From contig JAGYIV010000008.1 of the NCBI GenBank assembly GCA_018402345.1, positions 1 through 64,000 of the forward strand: DNA of 64,000 bases, written 5' to 3'. Of this stretch, positions 7,562-15,743 are shown piece by piece (position 1 is the stretch's first letter; every line of letters begins with the position of its first letter). The notes under the pieces are model-generated. The model was not told where the DNA came from, did not search any database, and saw only the letters and a program-made list of their open reading frames with translations. Source of the DNA: Terrimicrobiaceae bacterium. GTDB lineage: Bacteria > Verrucomicrobiota > Verrucomicrobiia > Chthoniobacterales > Terrimicrobiaceae. Made by a program: the position numbers and the translations under genes.

Positions 7562-9700
7562 TCAGGGCGTGGCTGGCCGGATTGTATTCAGAAACACAGC
7601 CTCTGCGCTCCCAGGGTCGACGATATCTTCCTCGTTGTTCTGTCCAACGACAATCTGGCTGAAGAAGTTTCCCGTGGCATGTGAGTTGCCGGCCAAGATT
7701 CCGTTCAGCCAGTTCTCGCGGCAGATATTGTTGAAGAAGAGATTCTCGTTGGCTGTCATATCCGAAGCCCGCCCGCCCACGCTGGCGCCTCGGCGGTTGC
7801 CGTTGCACTCGTTGGCGGAGATCACATTCAGTCCGGTGTTTTTTTTCACTTCCTCGTTCCAGACATGGACGCCGGCCTGGCGGTTCGCGTTGAGCGTGTT
7901 TGCGAAGGCGATGTTGTGCTTGATACCTTCCTCGATGAAAACGCCGTGACGGCGGTTGCCGGTGCAGGTGTTGAAGAGCGCCGTGCCGTCAATGCTGCCG
8001 GCGTCGAGGTCGATCCCGTCCATATTGTTGGCCACGCAATTATTGGCGATCGAGTGGACGCGCGAGCAGACATGGGCCCAGATACCGCGGCCGCCGTTGG
8101 CGTAGACATTGCAGCGGTAAATGAAGAGAGGGTCCTTCGTCCGCGCCTTGGTGTTGAGACCGTCGCGAGCCCCCGAGGCAAGGCTGACGCCTTCAATGAC
8201 TGCCACGCTGCCGGTCTTCGCGTTGATCGGAAAGAATGCCTGTCGGGCCGCGTCCAGCTTGCCGCCGGAGACGGAGCAGAAGCCTGTGGCCGGAAGAAGG
8301 ACTAACTGCGTTTGCTCGGCCTCCCGCTCCCAAGGTGGCTCGAGGGGAATGCCGAGTTCGGCGAGGATGCGGCCCTTGAGGATGAAGCAGGTGTTCGGCG
8401 GGAGCACGAGTCCCCTCCCCGTGCGGGAGACGAATTCGCCTTCGAGTTCGGCCACGATCACATCGTTCGGATGCTCGGCGCGTGCTTGGTCAAGCGCGGT
8501 CTGGACGATGGCGATATCCACAGGTGGGGATACCTCCTGGTCTGCTTTTCGTTTTAGTTCGCCGCCCTTGATGATCGGCAGGTCGTAGCGACCCATCCCC
8601 GCGACGATCACGGCATCCTTATGGGGATGGCCATAGGTCGTCGGGTTGAAAAACTTAAGCCCCGGGGCGGACATGTCGGTTTCGAGGTTGGCATTGCCGA
8701 TGAGGAAAATGTCCCTGGCAGCCGCATCCAGCGTGGCCGAGCCGGTGATGTCATTGCGGAAAAGTTGCTGAGTGGATCCGGCGATAGCGAGTTGGTGGTC
8801 CTCCTCTTGGCCGATGTTCTCCGTGACGAGGTTTCCTTGACTGGCGGCGGTGAGTTCGAGGGCGGCTTTGTCGGCGATTTTGTTGCGGGCGATGACCCCG
8901 CGGTCCGAGCTGCTGCGGATGGCGGCCTTGTTCCCTTGGAATTGATTTCCGGCGACGATGCTGTTGATCGATGTGATTGTCAGCGCCGTCCCGGTGTTTT
9001 GGGAAAAATTATTGTCTAGGCACTGGAAAGCAGCCGTCTCGTCCACGCGGAGCCCGTCGGCATTTTCGGAAAACTGGCAACGGGTCGCGCTGGCGGCTTC
9101 GTTGAACGCCGCTGCATCGCGGCCCTTGTAATCAATCGCCACCACGCCGCAGCCTTGGATGATAACATGGTCGATATTGATCCTTGCGCCGCCCGTGACA
9201 CTGATGCCGGTAACGGATTTCCCTGCCCCATCGACAACTCCACTGCCTTCCTCAAGGCTCGTGATGGAAACATCCTCGCTGTTTTCGATGGCAATGAGCG
9301 CCGAGGCGGTTGATTCCGGCGACGCAACGATTCCTCCGTTTCGCGAAATCAAGAGCCGCATTTTAGAACCAAGGCGCAGCGGGTCAGCACCGACCTCGAC
9401 AGGATCCTGCGTTTCGATCTCAAGCAACGCCTCGGGATTGGCCGCCCGGGCAGCATCAATGGCCGCCTGCGCCGTCTCCGCAGGGACGACTTTGCGAACT
9501 TCCTTACCCATCATTCTATCCAGAAAACTCGACTCGGAAGCCGCCGCGAGGGGAAGCTCCACCTTAACGACCTCCTCCCTGGCACTGATTGAAAACGGGG
9601 CATCCGGTTGCGTAAAAAATCGCTCCGCAGCATTTGCCGTGATGGCAATTGAGAGGATGCAAATGGCGCTTTTGAGCAAGCAAGAAGGGGTTTTTCTCAT
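7562..9700 (-). CDS. Secreted right-handed parallel beta-helix protein
   Basis: 712 residues from the ATG at 9700, which begins a clean signal peptide (MRKTPSCLLKSAICILSI, then ITANA before AERF). A further 16 upstream codons are in frame but would bury the signal. The body is full of short repeats with small residues and stacked Asn (for example NVISANECNGNRRG, ANNCVANNMDGIDLD), the hallmark of pectate-lyase-like right-handed beta-helices. Such proteins bind or cleave polysaccharides outside the cell or in the periplasm. Catalytic residues cannot be assigned by eye. It is the first gene of the minus-strand carbohydrate block, with a divergent secreted protein upstream. A damaged second copy of its 3' end lies at 5286-5523. 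Confidence 0.85.
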   Translation of the reverse strand: MRKTPSCLLKSAICILSIAITANAAERFFTQPDAPFSISAREEVVKVELPLAAASESSFLDRMMGKEVRKVVPAETAQAAIDAARAANPEALLEIETQDPVEVGADPLRLGSKMRLLISRNGGIVASPESTASALIAIENSEDVSITSLEEGSGVVDGAGKSVTGISVTGGARINIDHVIIQGCGVVAIDYKGRDAAAFNEAASATRCQFSENADGLRVDETAAFQCLDNNFSQNTGTALTITSINSIVAGNQFQGNKAAIRSSSDRGVIARNKIADKAALELTAASQGNLVTENIGQEEDHQLAIAGSTQQLFRNDITGSATLDAAARDIFLIGNANLETDMSAPGLKFFNPTTYGHPHKDAVIVAGMGRYDLPIIKGGELKRKADQEVSPPVDIAIVQTALDQARAEHPNDVIVAELEGEFVSRTGRGLVLPPNTCFILKGRILAELGIPLEPPWEREAEQTQLVLLPATGFCSVSGGKLDAARQAFFPINAKTGSVAVIEGVSLASGARDGLNTKARTKDPLFIYRCNVYANGGRGIWAHVCSRVHSIANNCVANNMDGIDLDAGSIDGTALFNTCTGNRRHGVFIEEGIKHNIAFANTLNANRQAGVHVWNEEVKKNTGLNVISANECNGNRRGASVGGRASDMTANENLFFNNICRENWLNGILAGNSHATGNFFSQIVVGQNNEEDIVDPGSAEAVFLNTIRPATP

Positions 9701-9846
9701 ATTTTTGGTAGTGGGTTTTGAATTTTCGGAACGAAGGCGAGCAAGCATTCCATATATTTTTTATCATTACAATAATTTTGTTTATTCATGTATATTCATG
9801 AAAATTATATTGAATATTTCTCTGACCGCAGTATTTTTGAGGCCCT

Positions 9847-10580
9847 ATGAAAATCCACAAACACCTCCTTCCAATAACTCCTTTATTAATAACTCTTTTA
9901 TTGACGATCACCGCGCATGCACAAACACCCGCTGCTGTAACACTGATTCCGATTTCGGGCTGGATGATCATTGCAGACAAAACCAAAACCTACGGTCCGA
10001 AAGAAGAGAATGGCACGATCACATTTTCCGGACCGGGTTACGGGGACAAAGGAAAAAATGGCGCCGGGTATTTTGCGAAAACTGAATTGCCCGAAGGCTC
10101 CTCGCTGGAGTTTAGCGCCAACGTCACATTTGCTGGCGTTTCAGGCATGGGCAATTTCAGGTTTGGACTGTTTCAGAAAAAATCCAAAGACCACTCTCGC
10201 GGTTGGGTCGGCTATTGTGCCTACGCGGGAATCGATAAAAAATTCCCCAAAGGAGGCCTCTTCGCTTCAGAAGCCTCAAACGATACAGGCTTTGATGCCG
10301 CAACATCCCGAGTGCTTGGCGAGTCGCTCGTCCCTTTTAAAACATCAAAGATGGCAGCTACAATCTAAATATGAAGTTAACTCGAACAGGCGCAAGTATC
10401 GAGGTGCAAGCCTCTTTGGTTCCAGAAGCGGATCCCGCCACACCCGCCGTTCGTTATGCCGGGACCGATAGCTCACCAGCCAGCTTTACATTTGATGCGT
10501 TCGGATTCTCGACCCACGAACTGCTTTCCGCAGACTCGATCCAGTTCAGCAAAATAAGCCTGAAGCTCGTAAAAAAATAA
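9847..10580 (+). CDS. Secreted protein of unknown function, frameshifted
   Basis: The first frame (9847-10368, 173 residues) starts with a signal peptide (MKIHKHLLPITPLLITLLLT, cut after AHA) and reads to FKTSK, then goes out of frame to a stop. The protein resumes in the next frame as DGSYNLNMKLTRTG and continues to 10580 (ISLKLVKK). Restoring one A in the AAA run near 10344-10347 joins the two parts into about 243 residues. The composition (alternating beta-type stretches, FSANVTFAGVSGMGNFRFGLF) suggests a jelly-roll or LamG-like beta sandwich, but I do not recognise the family. It is divergent from the beta-helix gene across a 146-bp AT-rich spacer. Reading frame damage may be a sequence error. 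Confidence 0.7.
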
Positions 10581-10595
10581 AACACCGAAAGGCGG

Positions 10596-10614
10596 CGCAA
10601 GCTTTCTGCTTGCG
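10596..10614. repeat. Hairpin after the secreted-protein gene
   Basis: Perfect 7-bp arms CGCAAGC and GCTTGCG with a TTTCT loop, starting 16 bases after the stop codon. It is followed by G-rich rather than T-rich sequence, so it is more a REP-like hairpin than a classical intrinsic terminator, although it could protect the mRNA 3' end. Confidence 0.5.
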
Positions 10615-10708
10615 GGGGGAGTGGGTGTGGTCTATCGGTTGCGCTCGCAGCCATGGATCGCTATAGACCCAACCGGCTCGCGGCTTGGTGCCACAAGCGC
10701 CTGAACAT

Positions 10709-10782
10709 TGCCTCGTGGTGTAACGGTAGCACTGCAGATTCTGGATCTGTTTGTCATGGTTCGAATCCATGCGAGGCAGCCA
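10709..10782 (+). tRNA. tRNA-Gln (CTG anticodon)
   Basis: A 74-nt cloverleaf with a 7-bp acceptor stem (TGCCTCG with CGAGGCA), D-arm GGTGTAACGGTAGCAC, anticodon loop TTCTGGA giving anticodon CTG, and T-arm with GGTTCGAATCC. The CCA end is encoded (10780-10782). It lies alone between a frameshifted secreted-protein gene and a glycosyltransferase. Confidence 0.93.
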
Positions 10783-10837
10783 TCTCGACCATAATCCGGG
10801 CGATTATTGGCGAGTGCCGTTCGCTCCCTGACATTCC

Positions 10838-11578
10838 ATGAAATCACTCGTTCTCCTGCCGAGCTACAACAGCGGCCCGCAACTCGCTGCGACTTTGCGT
10901 GGCGCGCGTGCGCAATGGGAGCATGTCTGGGTCTGTGTGGATGGCAGCACCGACGGGAGTGACACCTTGGCGGAGGCCGAGGCGCCTGCCGGCACCCGCT
11001 TCCTTCGCATGCAGCGAAATATCGGAAAAGGCGGCGCGTTTCTCGAGTCGCTGCGCATCGCCAGATCAGAGGGATTTTCCCATGTCCTTCTGATGGATTC
11101 CGACGGGCAGCATCCCGCTGGAATGATCAGGCGTTTCATGGAAATCTCGGAGTCACACCCCGAAGCCTGTATCTGCGGAGTCCCAAAATTCGGCCCCGAT
11201 GCCCCACTGGAGCGGGTCAAGGGACGCTTGATCGGAAATTTCTTCGCCACACTGGAAACCCTCGGCACAGGACCCGAGGACTCGCTTTTCGGATTCCGCC
11301 TTTATCCGATCGAGCCGGCGCTCCGCGTCATGGAGTCGATCAACAACGCACGCCGCTTCGATTTCGATACGGTCTTGGCTGTCCGCCTCGCATGGGCGGA
11401 CGTGCCGTTCATCAATGTCTCCACGCCGGTCGCCTACCCGGCCCCCGAGGACGGAGGGGTGTCGCATTTCAGGTATCTTCGCGACAATCTCCTGCTCGTC
11501 GCGGCGCATTCACGCCTGCTCCTCGAATTTCCTTTCCGGATCCCGTCGCTTCTCAAGCCTCCGCAGGTTTCCGCATAA
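10838..11578 (+). CDS. Family 2 glycosyltransferase
   Basis: 246 residues, a single GT-A domain with no membrane helices. VLLPSYNSG at the N-terminus and WVCVDGSTDGSDTLAEA form the nucleotide-sugar fold, and LMDSDGQHP is the metal-binding DxD motif. It would transfer a sugar from an activated donor to an acceptor such as a polyprenyl phosphate, similar to short dolichol-phosphate-mannose-synthase-like enzymes. The stop overlaps the 3' end of the convergent methyltransferase gene by 26 bases. Substrate and pathway cannot be read, but pairing with a methyltransferase suggests a surface glycan or lipid tailoring step. Confidence 0.85.
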   Translation: MKSLVLLPSYNSGPQLAATLRGARAQWEHVWVCVDGSTDGSDTLAEAEAPAGTRFLRMQRNIGKGGAFLESLRIARSEGFSHVLLMDSDGQHPAGMIRRFMEISESHPEACICGVPKFGPDAPLERVKGRLIGNFFATLETLGTGPEDSLFGFRLYPIEPALRVMESINNARRFDFDTVLAVRLAWADVPFINVSTPVAYPAPEDGGVSHFRYLRDNLLLVAAHSRLLLEFPFRIPSLLKPPQVSA

Positions 11579-12335
11579 GCCAGTAGATTTCACCGGGCCA
11601 ACCAGGAAACAAACGGCCCCAAAGCAAATTCAAACGCATCCACGCAGCGGAGTTCTCCATCGGGCTCCCCTTGCTGCGCATCAGAAACGCGCCGCTCATG
11701 AATTCGACACTCAATCCGGCGTCTGCCGCCATGCGCCGCACCCGTGCGGGCGAAAACACGCTTACGTGTCCCATAGGCTTCGCTGTTTTGCGCACCTGCT
11801 CCTCGCGAATCCCAGCGAAAAGACCGGGCACCACCGGGAACCCGCCTATCAGCGAACCGCCGGGACGGATCGCCGCGGCGACCCGCTTCAACACTGCTTC
11901 GGGGTGGAACAAGTGCTCGAGCACATGCAGCAACACGGCGGTGTCATACTCGTGCTCGAGCGCAAATCCGGCATCTTCCAAATTCGCCTCGAGAAAATCG
12001 GAATACCCAGCCTGCTCCAGACGCTCGCGGCGGATAATCGCATCCACCGCCGTCCAGCGATTGTATTGAAACCCGCCGGGCGCGGAGCGCACAAACTCGA
12101 GCATCTGCCCGACATGAACACCGATCTCGGCAACATCCACCGACCGACCCGCGCGCTCGAACTCCTCCCGCAACAACTGCTGTCCGAACCAATACCGAAG
12201 CAAGCGAATCGGATACCGCACACTCTTCGCCTCTTTTGTCATCCCGAACTCCTTTGAGCGCACCACGGTGTTCTCGGCTAAAAACTGAATGTCCCACCGG
12301 GACGGGGAATAGGTCTTCAAAACAACGCGGAGCAT
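11553..12335 (-). CDS. Class I SAM-dependent methyltransferase
   Basis: 260 residues. The SAM-binding core is of the methyltransferase type 11/12 kind: DVAEIGVHVGQMLEF stands for motif I (a variant of the usual ExGxGxG), and YDTAVLLHVLEHLFHPEAV is the post-II/III segment with the typical HVLEH. RPGGSLIGGFP follows. The start at 12335 has a G-rich stretch just upstream that could pair with 16S rRNA, one of the few such cases in this window. The gene is convergent with and overlaps the glycosyltransferase. The methyl acceptor is unknown. Confidence 0.82.
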   Translation of the reverse strand: MLRVVLKTYSPSRWDIQFLAENTVVRSKEFGMTKEAKSVRYPIRLLRYWFGQQLLREEFERAGRSVDVAEIGVHVGQMLEFVRSAPGGFQYNRWTAVDAIIRRERLEQAGYSDFLEANLEDAGFALEHEYDTAVLLHVLEHLFHPEAVLKRVAAAIRPGGSLIGGFPVVPGLFAGIREEQVRKTAKPMGHVSVFSPARVRRMAADAGLSVEFMSGAFLMRSKGSPMENSAAWMRLNLLWGRLFPGWPGEIYWLMRKPAEA

Positions 12336-12461
12336 GTCCCCCCTCCCCCCGCACGGTCAAGCCGACGAATTCACACAGCAACTCACACGCATTGACAGCA
12401 CCACAGCGTTGCCCGTTTTCCAGACCCGAACATAATGCCTCCCGGTGTTCAGAATGTTGGA

Positions 12462-12494
12462 ATTTTTTGTGGCACGTTATTTTTTATTGCGCCA
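12462..12494 (+). repeat. 33-bp repeat 1 upstream of the Fic-like gene promoter
   Basis: Matches 12552-12584 in 28 of 33 positions at exactly the same length. Each copy starts with TTTTTTGTGGC and ends with TTGCGCCA or TTTGCGCCA, so GGC(A/G)C...GCGCC form an internal inverted repeat. The two copies are 90 bp apart and lie on either side of a promoter-like sequence. This looks like a pair of operators; the binding protein is unknown but could be the winged-helix N-terminus of the downstream protein. Confidence 0.65.
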
Positions 12495-12519
12495 CTAAAA
12501 ATGGAATAAACGATGTTTT

Positions 12520-12546
12520 TTGTCACGCTATGCATTATATTATAAT
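12520..12546 (+). promoter_or_regulatory. Putative promoter of the Fic-like gene
   Basis: TTGTCA at 12520-12525 and a perfect TATAAT at 12541-12546, separated by 15 bases (slightly short), in a strongly AT-rich island within GC-rich surroundings. The promoter lies between two 33-bp repeats, the second of which starts 5 bases after the -10 box and would block transcription when bound. Confidence 0.55.
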
Positions 12547-12551
12547 TGATT

Positions 12552-12584
12552 GTTTTTTGTGGCGCGTTTTTGTTTTTTGCGCCA
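12552..12584 (+). repeat. 33-bp repeat 2 downstream of the Fic-like gene promoter
   Basis: Second copy of the 33-bp repeat. It contains a perfect 6-bp inverted repeat, TGGCGC and GCGCCA, around a T-rich centre. The position just after the -10 box suits a repressor site. A partial third copy (GTTTTTTGTCACGC) sits inside the promoter at 12515-12528. Confidence 0.65.
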
Positions 12585-12629
12585 TTATTCATCTTATAGC
12601 GGCACCATAATAACCAACCCTGATTCCTC

Positions 12630-14018
12630 ATGCCTCGTCCGACTCCAACCTTTCAACTCTTGTCCGTGCAGCGGACGGCGGGCCTTTTTCCAAATGGGGC
12701 AACGGTCTCGGATCTGCTCGGAGCGATGAAAAACCCTCCTGCCCGCAGGAGCCTCCAGCGTTGGATCGCCCAACTCGTGGCGGAGGGAATTCTTGAACAG
12801 GAGGGCGAGGGGCGAACCACCCGCTACCACCTGATCGAAACAATGCGCTTGAACGAGACGCCACCCAGGCAGGTGGTGGCGGCGACACCCGTCGAGATAT
12901 CGGTCTCCAGCGAGTCGGACACCGTGAGAGACGCCGTGCGGATGCCGCGCATCCATCGCAAACCGGTGGGCTACAATTTGGATTTTCTCCGCGACTACAT
13001 TCCGAACCGGACATTTTATTTGCCGTCATCGGCCCGGGCACATCTGGCTGCCATCGGAGACGCGCGCGAGGAGGAGCTTCCCGCGGGAACCCGCGCGCGG
13101 CAGCTTCTCGGGAGGCTCTTGATCGACCTTTCATGGAACTCGAGTCGGTTGGAGGGAAACACATACTCTCTGCTGGAGACAGAGAGGCTGTTGGAGGGGG
13201 GGCCGGGCGGGGAAGGGAGAAACGCGAGGGAGACGCAGATGATCCTGAACCACAAACAAGCCATCGAGATGCTCGTGCAGGATGCCGAGCAGATCGGATT
13301 CAATCGATACACACTCCTGAACCTCCATGCGGCGCTTGCCGAGAACCTTTTGGACAATGCGGCGGCGGCGGGACGCCTGCGGGAAATTGCGGTGGGGATC
13401 GATGGCAGTGTGTTTCACCCCATGGAAGGCCCGCAGCGGATTGAGGAGGCATTCGACCTGCTCCTTCGCAAGGCCTCTAAAATCCGGGACCCCTTCGAGC
13501 AGGCCTTCTTCGCGATGGTCCAACTCCCGTATCTGCAGCCGTTCGAGGATGTGAACAAGCGCGTCTCGAGACTGGCGGCGAACATTCCATTCATCCGCCT
13601 GAACCTGTGCCCGCTTTCGTTTGTGGACGTGCCGCAGCGCGACTACATCGACGGTCTCCTTGGAGTCTATGAATTGAACCGTGTCGATCTGCTTCGCGAG
13701 GTTTTTGTCTGGGCCTACGAGCGCTCATGCGCCCGCTACGCGGCGATTCGCCAAACCTTGGGCGAACCTGATCCGTTCCGGCTGCGGCACCGCAAGCTGC
13801 TGGGCGAGGTGATAGCCGCCGTGGTTCGTGCACGCATGGACCGCCAGGCGGCGTCAACATTTGTTCGCAAGGAATCGCTGAAATTGACCGATGCCACGGA
13901 GAGCCACCGCTTCGCCGAGATGGCCGAAATCGAACTGTCCTCGTTGCACGAAGGCAACTTCGCGCGCTTCCTCATTCGCCCTTCGGAGTTCGCTGCGTGG
14001 CGGGCTGGCTGGAAATAA
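12630..14018 (+). CDS. Fic-like protein with winged-helix N-terminus and altered motif
   Basis: 462 residues. Residues 1-70 look like a winged-helix DNA-binding domain (SLQRWIAQLVAEGILEQEGE, then GRTTRYHLIE). From about residue 150 the protein is Fic-like: SSRLEGN matches the inhibitory-helix motif (S/T)xxxE(G/N)N, and QPFEDVNKRVSR stands where active Fic enzymes have HPFxDGNGRxxR. The catalytic His is Gln and the phosphate-binding GNG is VNK, so AMP transfer of the usual kind is doubtful. I recall that PFEDVNKR followed by LCPLSFVDVP recurs in a widespread Fic subfamily, so the change is probably conserved rather than a local mutation. The gene stands alone behind a repeat-flanked AT-rich promoter, consistent with autoregulation. 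Confidence 0.82.
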   Translation: MPRPTPTFQLLSVQRTAGLFPNGATVSDLLGAMKNPPARRSLQRWIAQLVAEGILEQEGEGRTTRYHLIETMRLNETPPRQVVAATPVEISVSSESDTVRDAVRMPRIHRKPVGYNLDFLRDYIPNRTFYLPSSARAHLAAIGDAREEELPAGTRARQLLGRLLIDLSWNSSRLEGNTYSLLETERLLEGGPGGEGRNARETQMILNHKQAIEMLVQDAEQIGFNRYTLLNLHAALAENLLDNAAAAGRLREIAVGIDGSVFHPMEGPQRIEEAFDLLLRKASKIRDPFEQAFFAMVQLPYLQPFEDVNKRVSRLAANIPFIRLNLCPLSFVDVPQRDYIDGLLGVYELNRVDLLREVFVWAYERSCARYAAIRQTLGEPDPFRLRHRKLLGEVIAAVVRARMDRQAASTFVRKESLKLTDATESHRFAEMAEIELSSLHEGNFARFLIRPSEFAAWRAGWK

Positions 14019-14042
14019 TGGATTAGCCGCCCGTTTGATTCC

Positions 14043-15737
14043 TCAGACGCGGAAGATCGCGCCGAGCTTCTTGCCGAGGATTAAGCTGGCTCCAATGATT
14101 GTTACCGCGAGGAATCCCATCGCCCACACCCCGAGGGCGCTTGCGACAAACCTCCCCTCGCCGAGCAACTGATACAGCTCGTAGATCGCCTTGGTGATCG
14201 GAAAATCCTGCTGCTTTTGGGCGAGGATCAGAGAGTCGCTCACCTCCAGCATGGCAAAGGAAAACGCCAGCAAGCCTCCCGCGAGAAGGTTGGCGGCGAT
14301 GAGTGGGATTGTGATCTTGCGGAGCGTTTTCAAGGGCGGACAACCGAGGTTTTGGGCCGCCTCCTCGAGCGTCACGCTTGTTTGTTGGAACCCTGCGGCG
14401 GCGGAGCGCACGACATACGGCAATCGCCGCACCGAGTAGGCGATCACCAAAATGATCAACGGATCGACTGCCGGATTCAGGAACCCGAAAAACTTCCCCT
14501 CCTGCGTCATGGCCAGATACCCGAAGGCCAGCACCAAGCCGGGCACCGCAAGCGGCAGCATCGCCATCGCATCAAGAATCTGTCGACCAGCCAACTTCGT
14601 GCGCACCACAACAAAGGCGATCGAGACGCCGAGAACGAGATCAAGCACGGTCGCCAGGCAGGCATACTTCAAGCTGTTTTGAATCGATGGCAGCGTGAGG
14701 TTGTGCCCCAGCGCGGTTTCAAAATGCCCGAGCGTCCAACCGGTGGGAAGCACCGTGCGATACCAGTCCTCGGAAAAGGCGACCAGCACGACACCGATAT
14801 GCGGCAGCACGGCGAGAAACGTCACCAATCCGAACACCCCGGAGCAGAACAGACCCACGGCAAGTGATGGCTTCCTCGGCCCGCCCAGGCTTGTCGCCTT
14901 GGCCATCATCGCATGCGCGGTGCGACCGAAGAGAACCTTGCTCAACGCATAGAGCAACACAGTCGATCCCAGCAGCACCACAACCAGCGCGAAGGGAAAC
15001 GGGTTGCCGCCGATATCCTTGATCCCATGGAAAATCTGCACGGAGGTCACCCGCGTGAAATCGAACATGAGCGGCACGCCCAACTCGGTGAATGACCAGA
15101 TGAACACAATCGTCCCGCCGGCAAAGACACCGGGCATGATCAATGGCAACGTGACACGACGAAATTTACGGAACCCGGTGCAGCCCAGATTTTCAGCAGC
15201 TTCCTCCATGGCGGGGTCGACGTTCGCAAGCGAGGCGAGCACATTCAGATAAAGAATCGGATACAAGTGCAGGGCATTCATCACGATGATCCCCCACAAT
15301 CTCCCCTCGCCCAACCAATCCATCGGCGCATCGGGATTCATCATGCCAAGCGATTGCAGCAAGGCGTTCAGCGCCCCCTCCTGCCCGAGGATTTGCTTGA
15401 TCCCGATCGCCCCGACAAACGGCGGCATGATCATCGGCACCAGAATCAACGCGCCGAGCAGGGATTTTCCGGGAAACAAAAACCGGTCGGACATCCAAGC
15501 GAGCGGCATCGCGATCAATGCCGCCAGCAACGTGCTCCACACACCCATCATGAGGGAATTCCACAGCCCCTCGAGATAGATGGGATTGCGGAACACCTCA
15601 GCGATGTATTCGAGCGTGAACCGCCCGTCGCTACCGACAAACGCGCCGCGGATTGTTTCCGCGATAGGCCAGATGAAAAACAGGGCGAAAAACACACCTG
15701 TGGCGAGGAAGACGAGTTTGGCGGTTTGATTGGACAT
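14043..15737 (-). CDS. Iron(III)-type ABC transporter permease, fused two-domain
   Basis: 564 residues with about 12 membrane segments in two homologous halves. Each half has the cytoplasmic EAA loop that docks the ATPase: EEAAENLGCTGFRKF near residue 185 and EEAAQNLGCPPLKTL near residue 475. This fused FbpB-like layout is standard for ferric iron and related importers. It is the last gene of a three-gene operon, starting 6 bases after the binding-protein stop. Its 3' end lies 24 bases from that of the convergent Fic-like gene. No regulator or TonB receptor is adjacent. Confidence 0.9.
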   Translation of the reverse strand: MSNQTAKLVFLATGVFFALFFIWPIAETIRGAFVGSDGRFTLEYIAEVFRNPIYLEGLWNSLMMGVWSTLLAALIAMPLAWMSDRFLFPGKSLLGALILVPMIMPPFVGAIGIKQILGQEGALNALLQSLGMMNPDAPMDWLGEGRLWGIIVMNALHLYPILYLNVLASLANVDPAMEEAAENLGCTGFRKFRRVTLPLIMPGVFAGGTIVFIWSFTELGVPLMFDFTRVTSVQIFHGIKDIGGNPFPFALVVVLLGSTVLLYALSKVLFGRTAHAMMAKATSLGGPRKPSLAVGLFCSGVFGLVTFLAVLPHIGVVLVAFSEDWYRTVLPTGWTLGHFETALGHNLTLPSIQNSLKYACLATVLDLVLGVSIAFVVVRTKLAGRQILDAMAMLPLAVPGLVLAFGYLAMTQEGKFFGFLNPAVDPLIILVIAYSVRRLPYVVRSAAAGFQQTSVTLEEAAQNLGCPPLKTLRKITIPLIAANLLAGGLLAFSFAMLEVSDSLILAQKQQDFPITKAIYELYQLLGEGRFVASALGVWAMGFLAVTIIGASLILGKKLGAIFRV

Positions 15738-15743
15738 CGGCGC

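Noticed and set aside
12440-12600. CRISPR array
   Set aside because: The two 33-bp repeats are only two, imperfect, 57 bp apart, and surround a promoter; there is no leader or cas gene.
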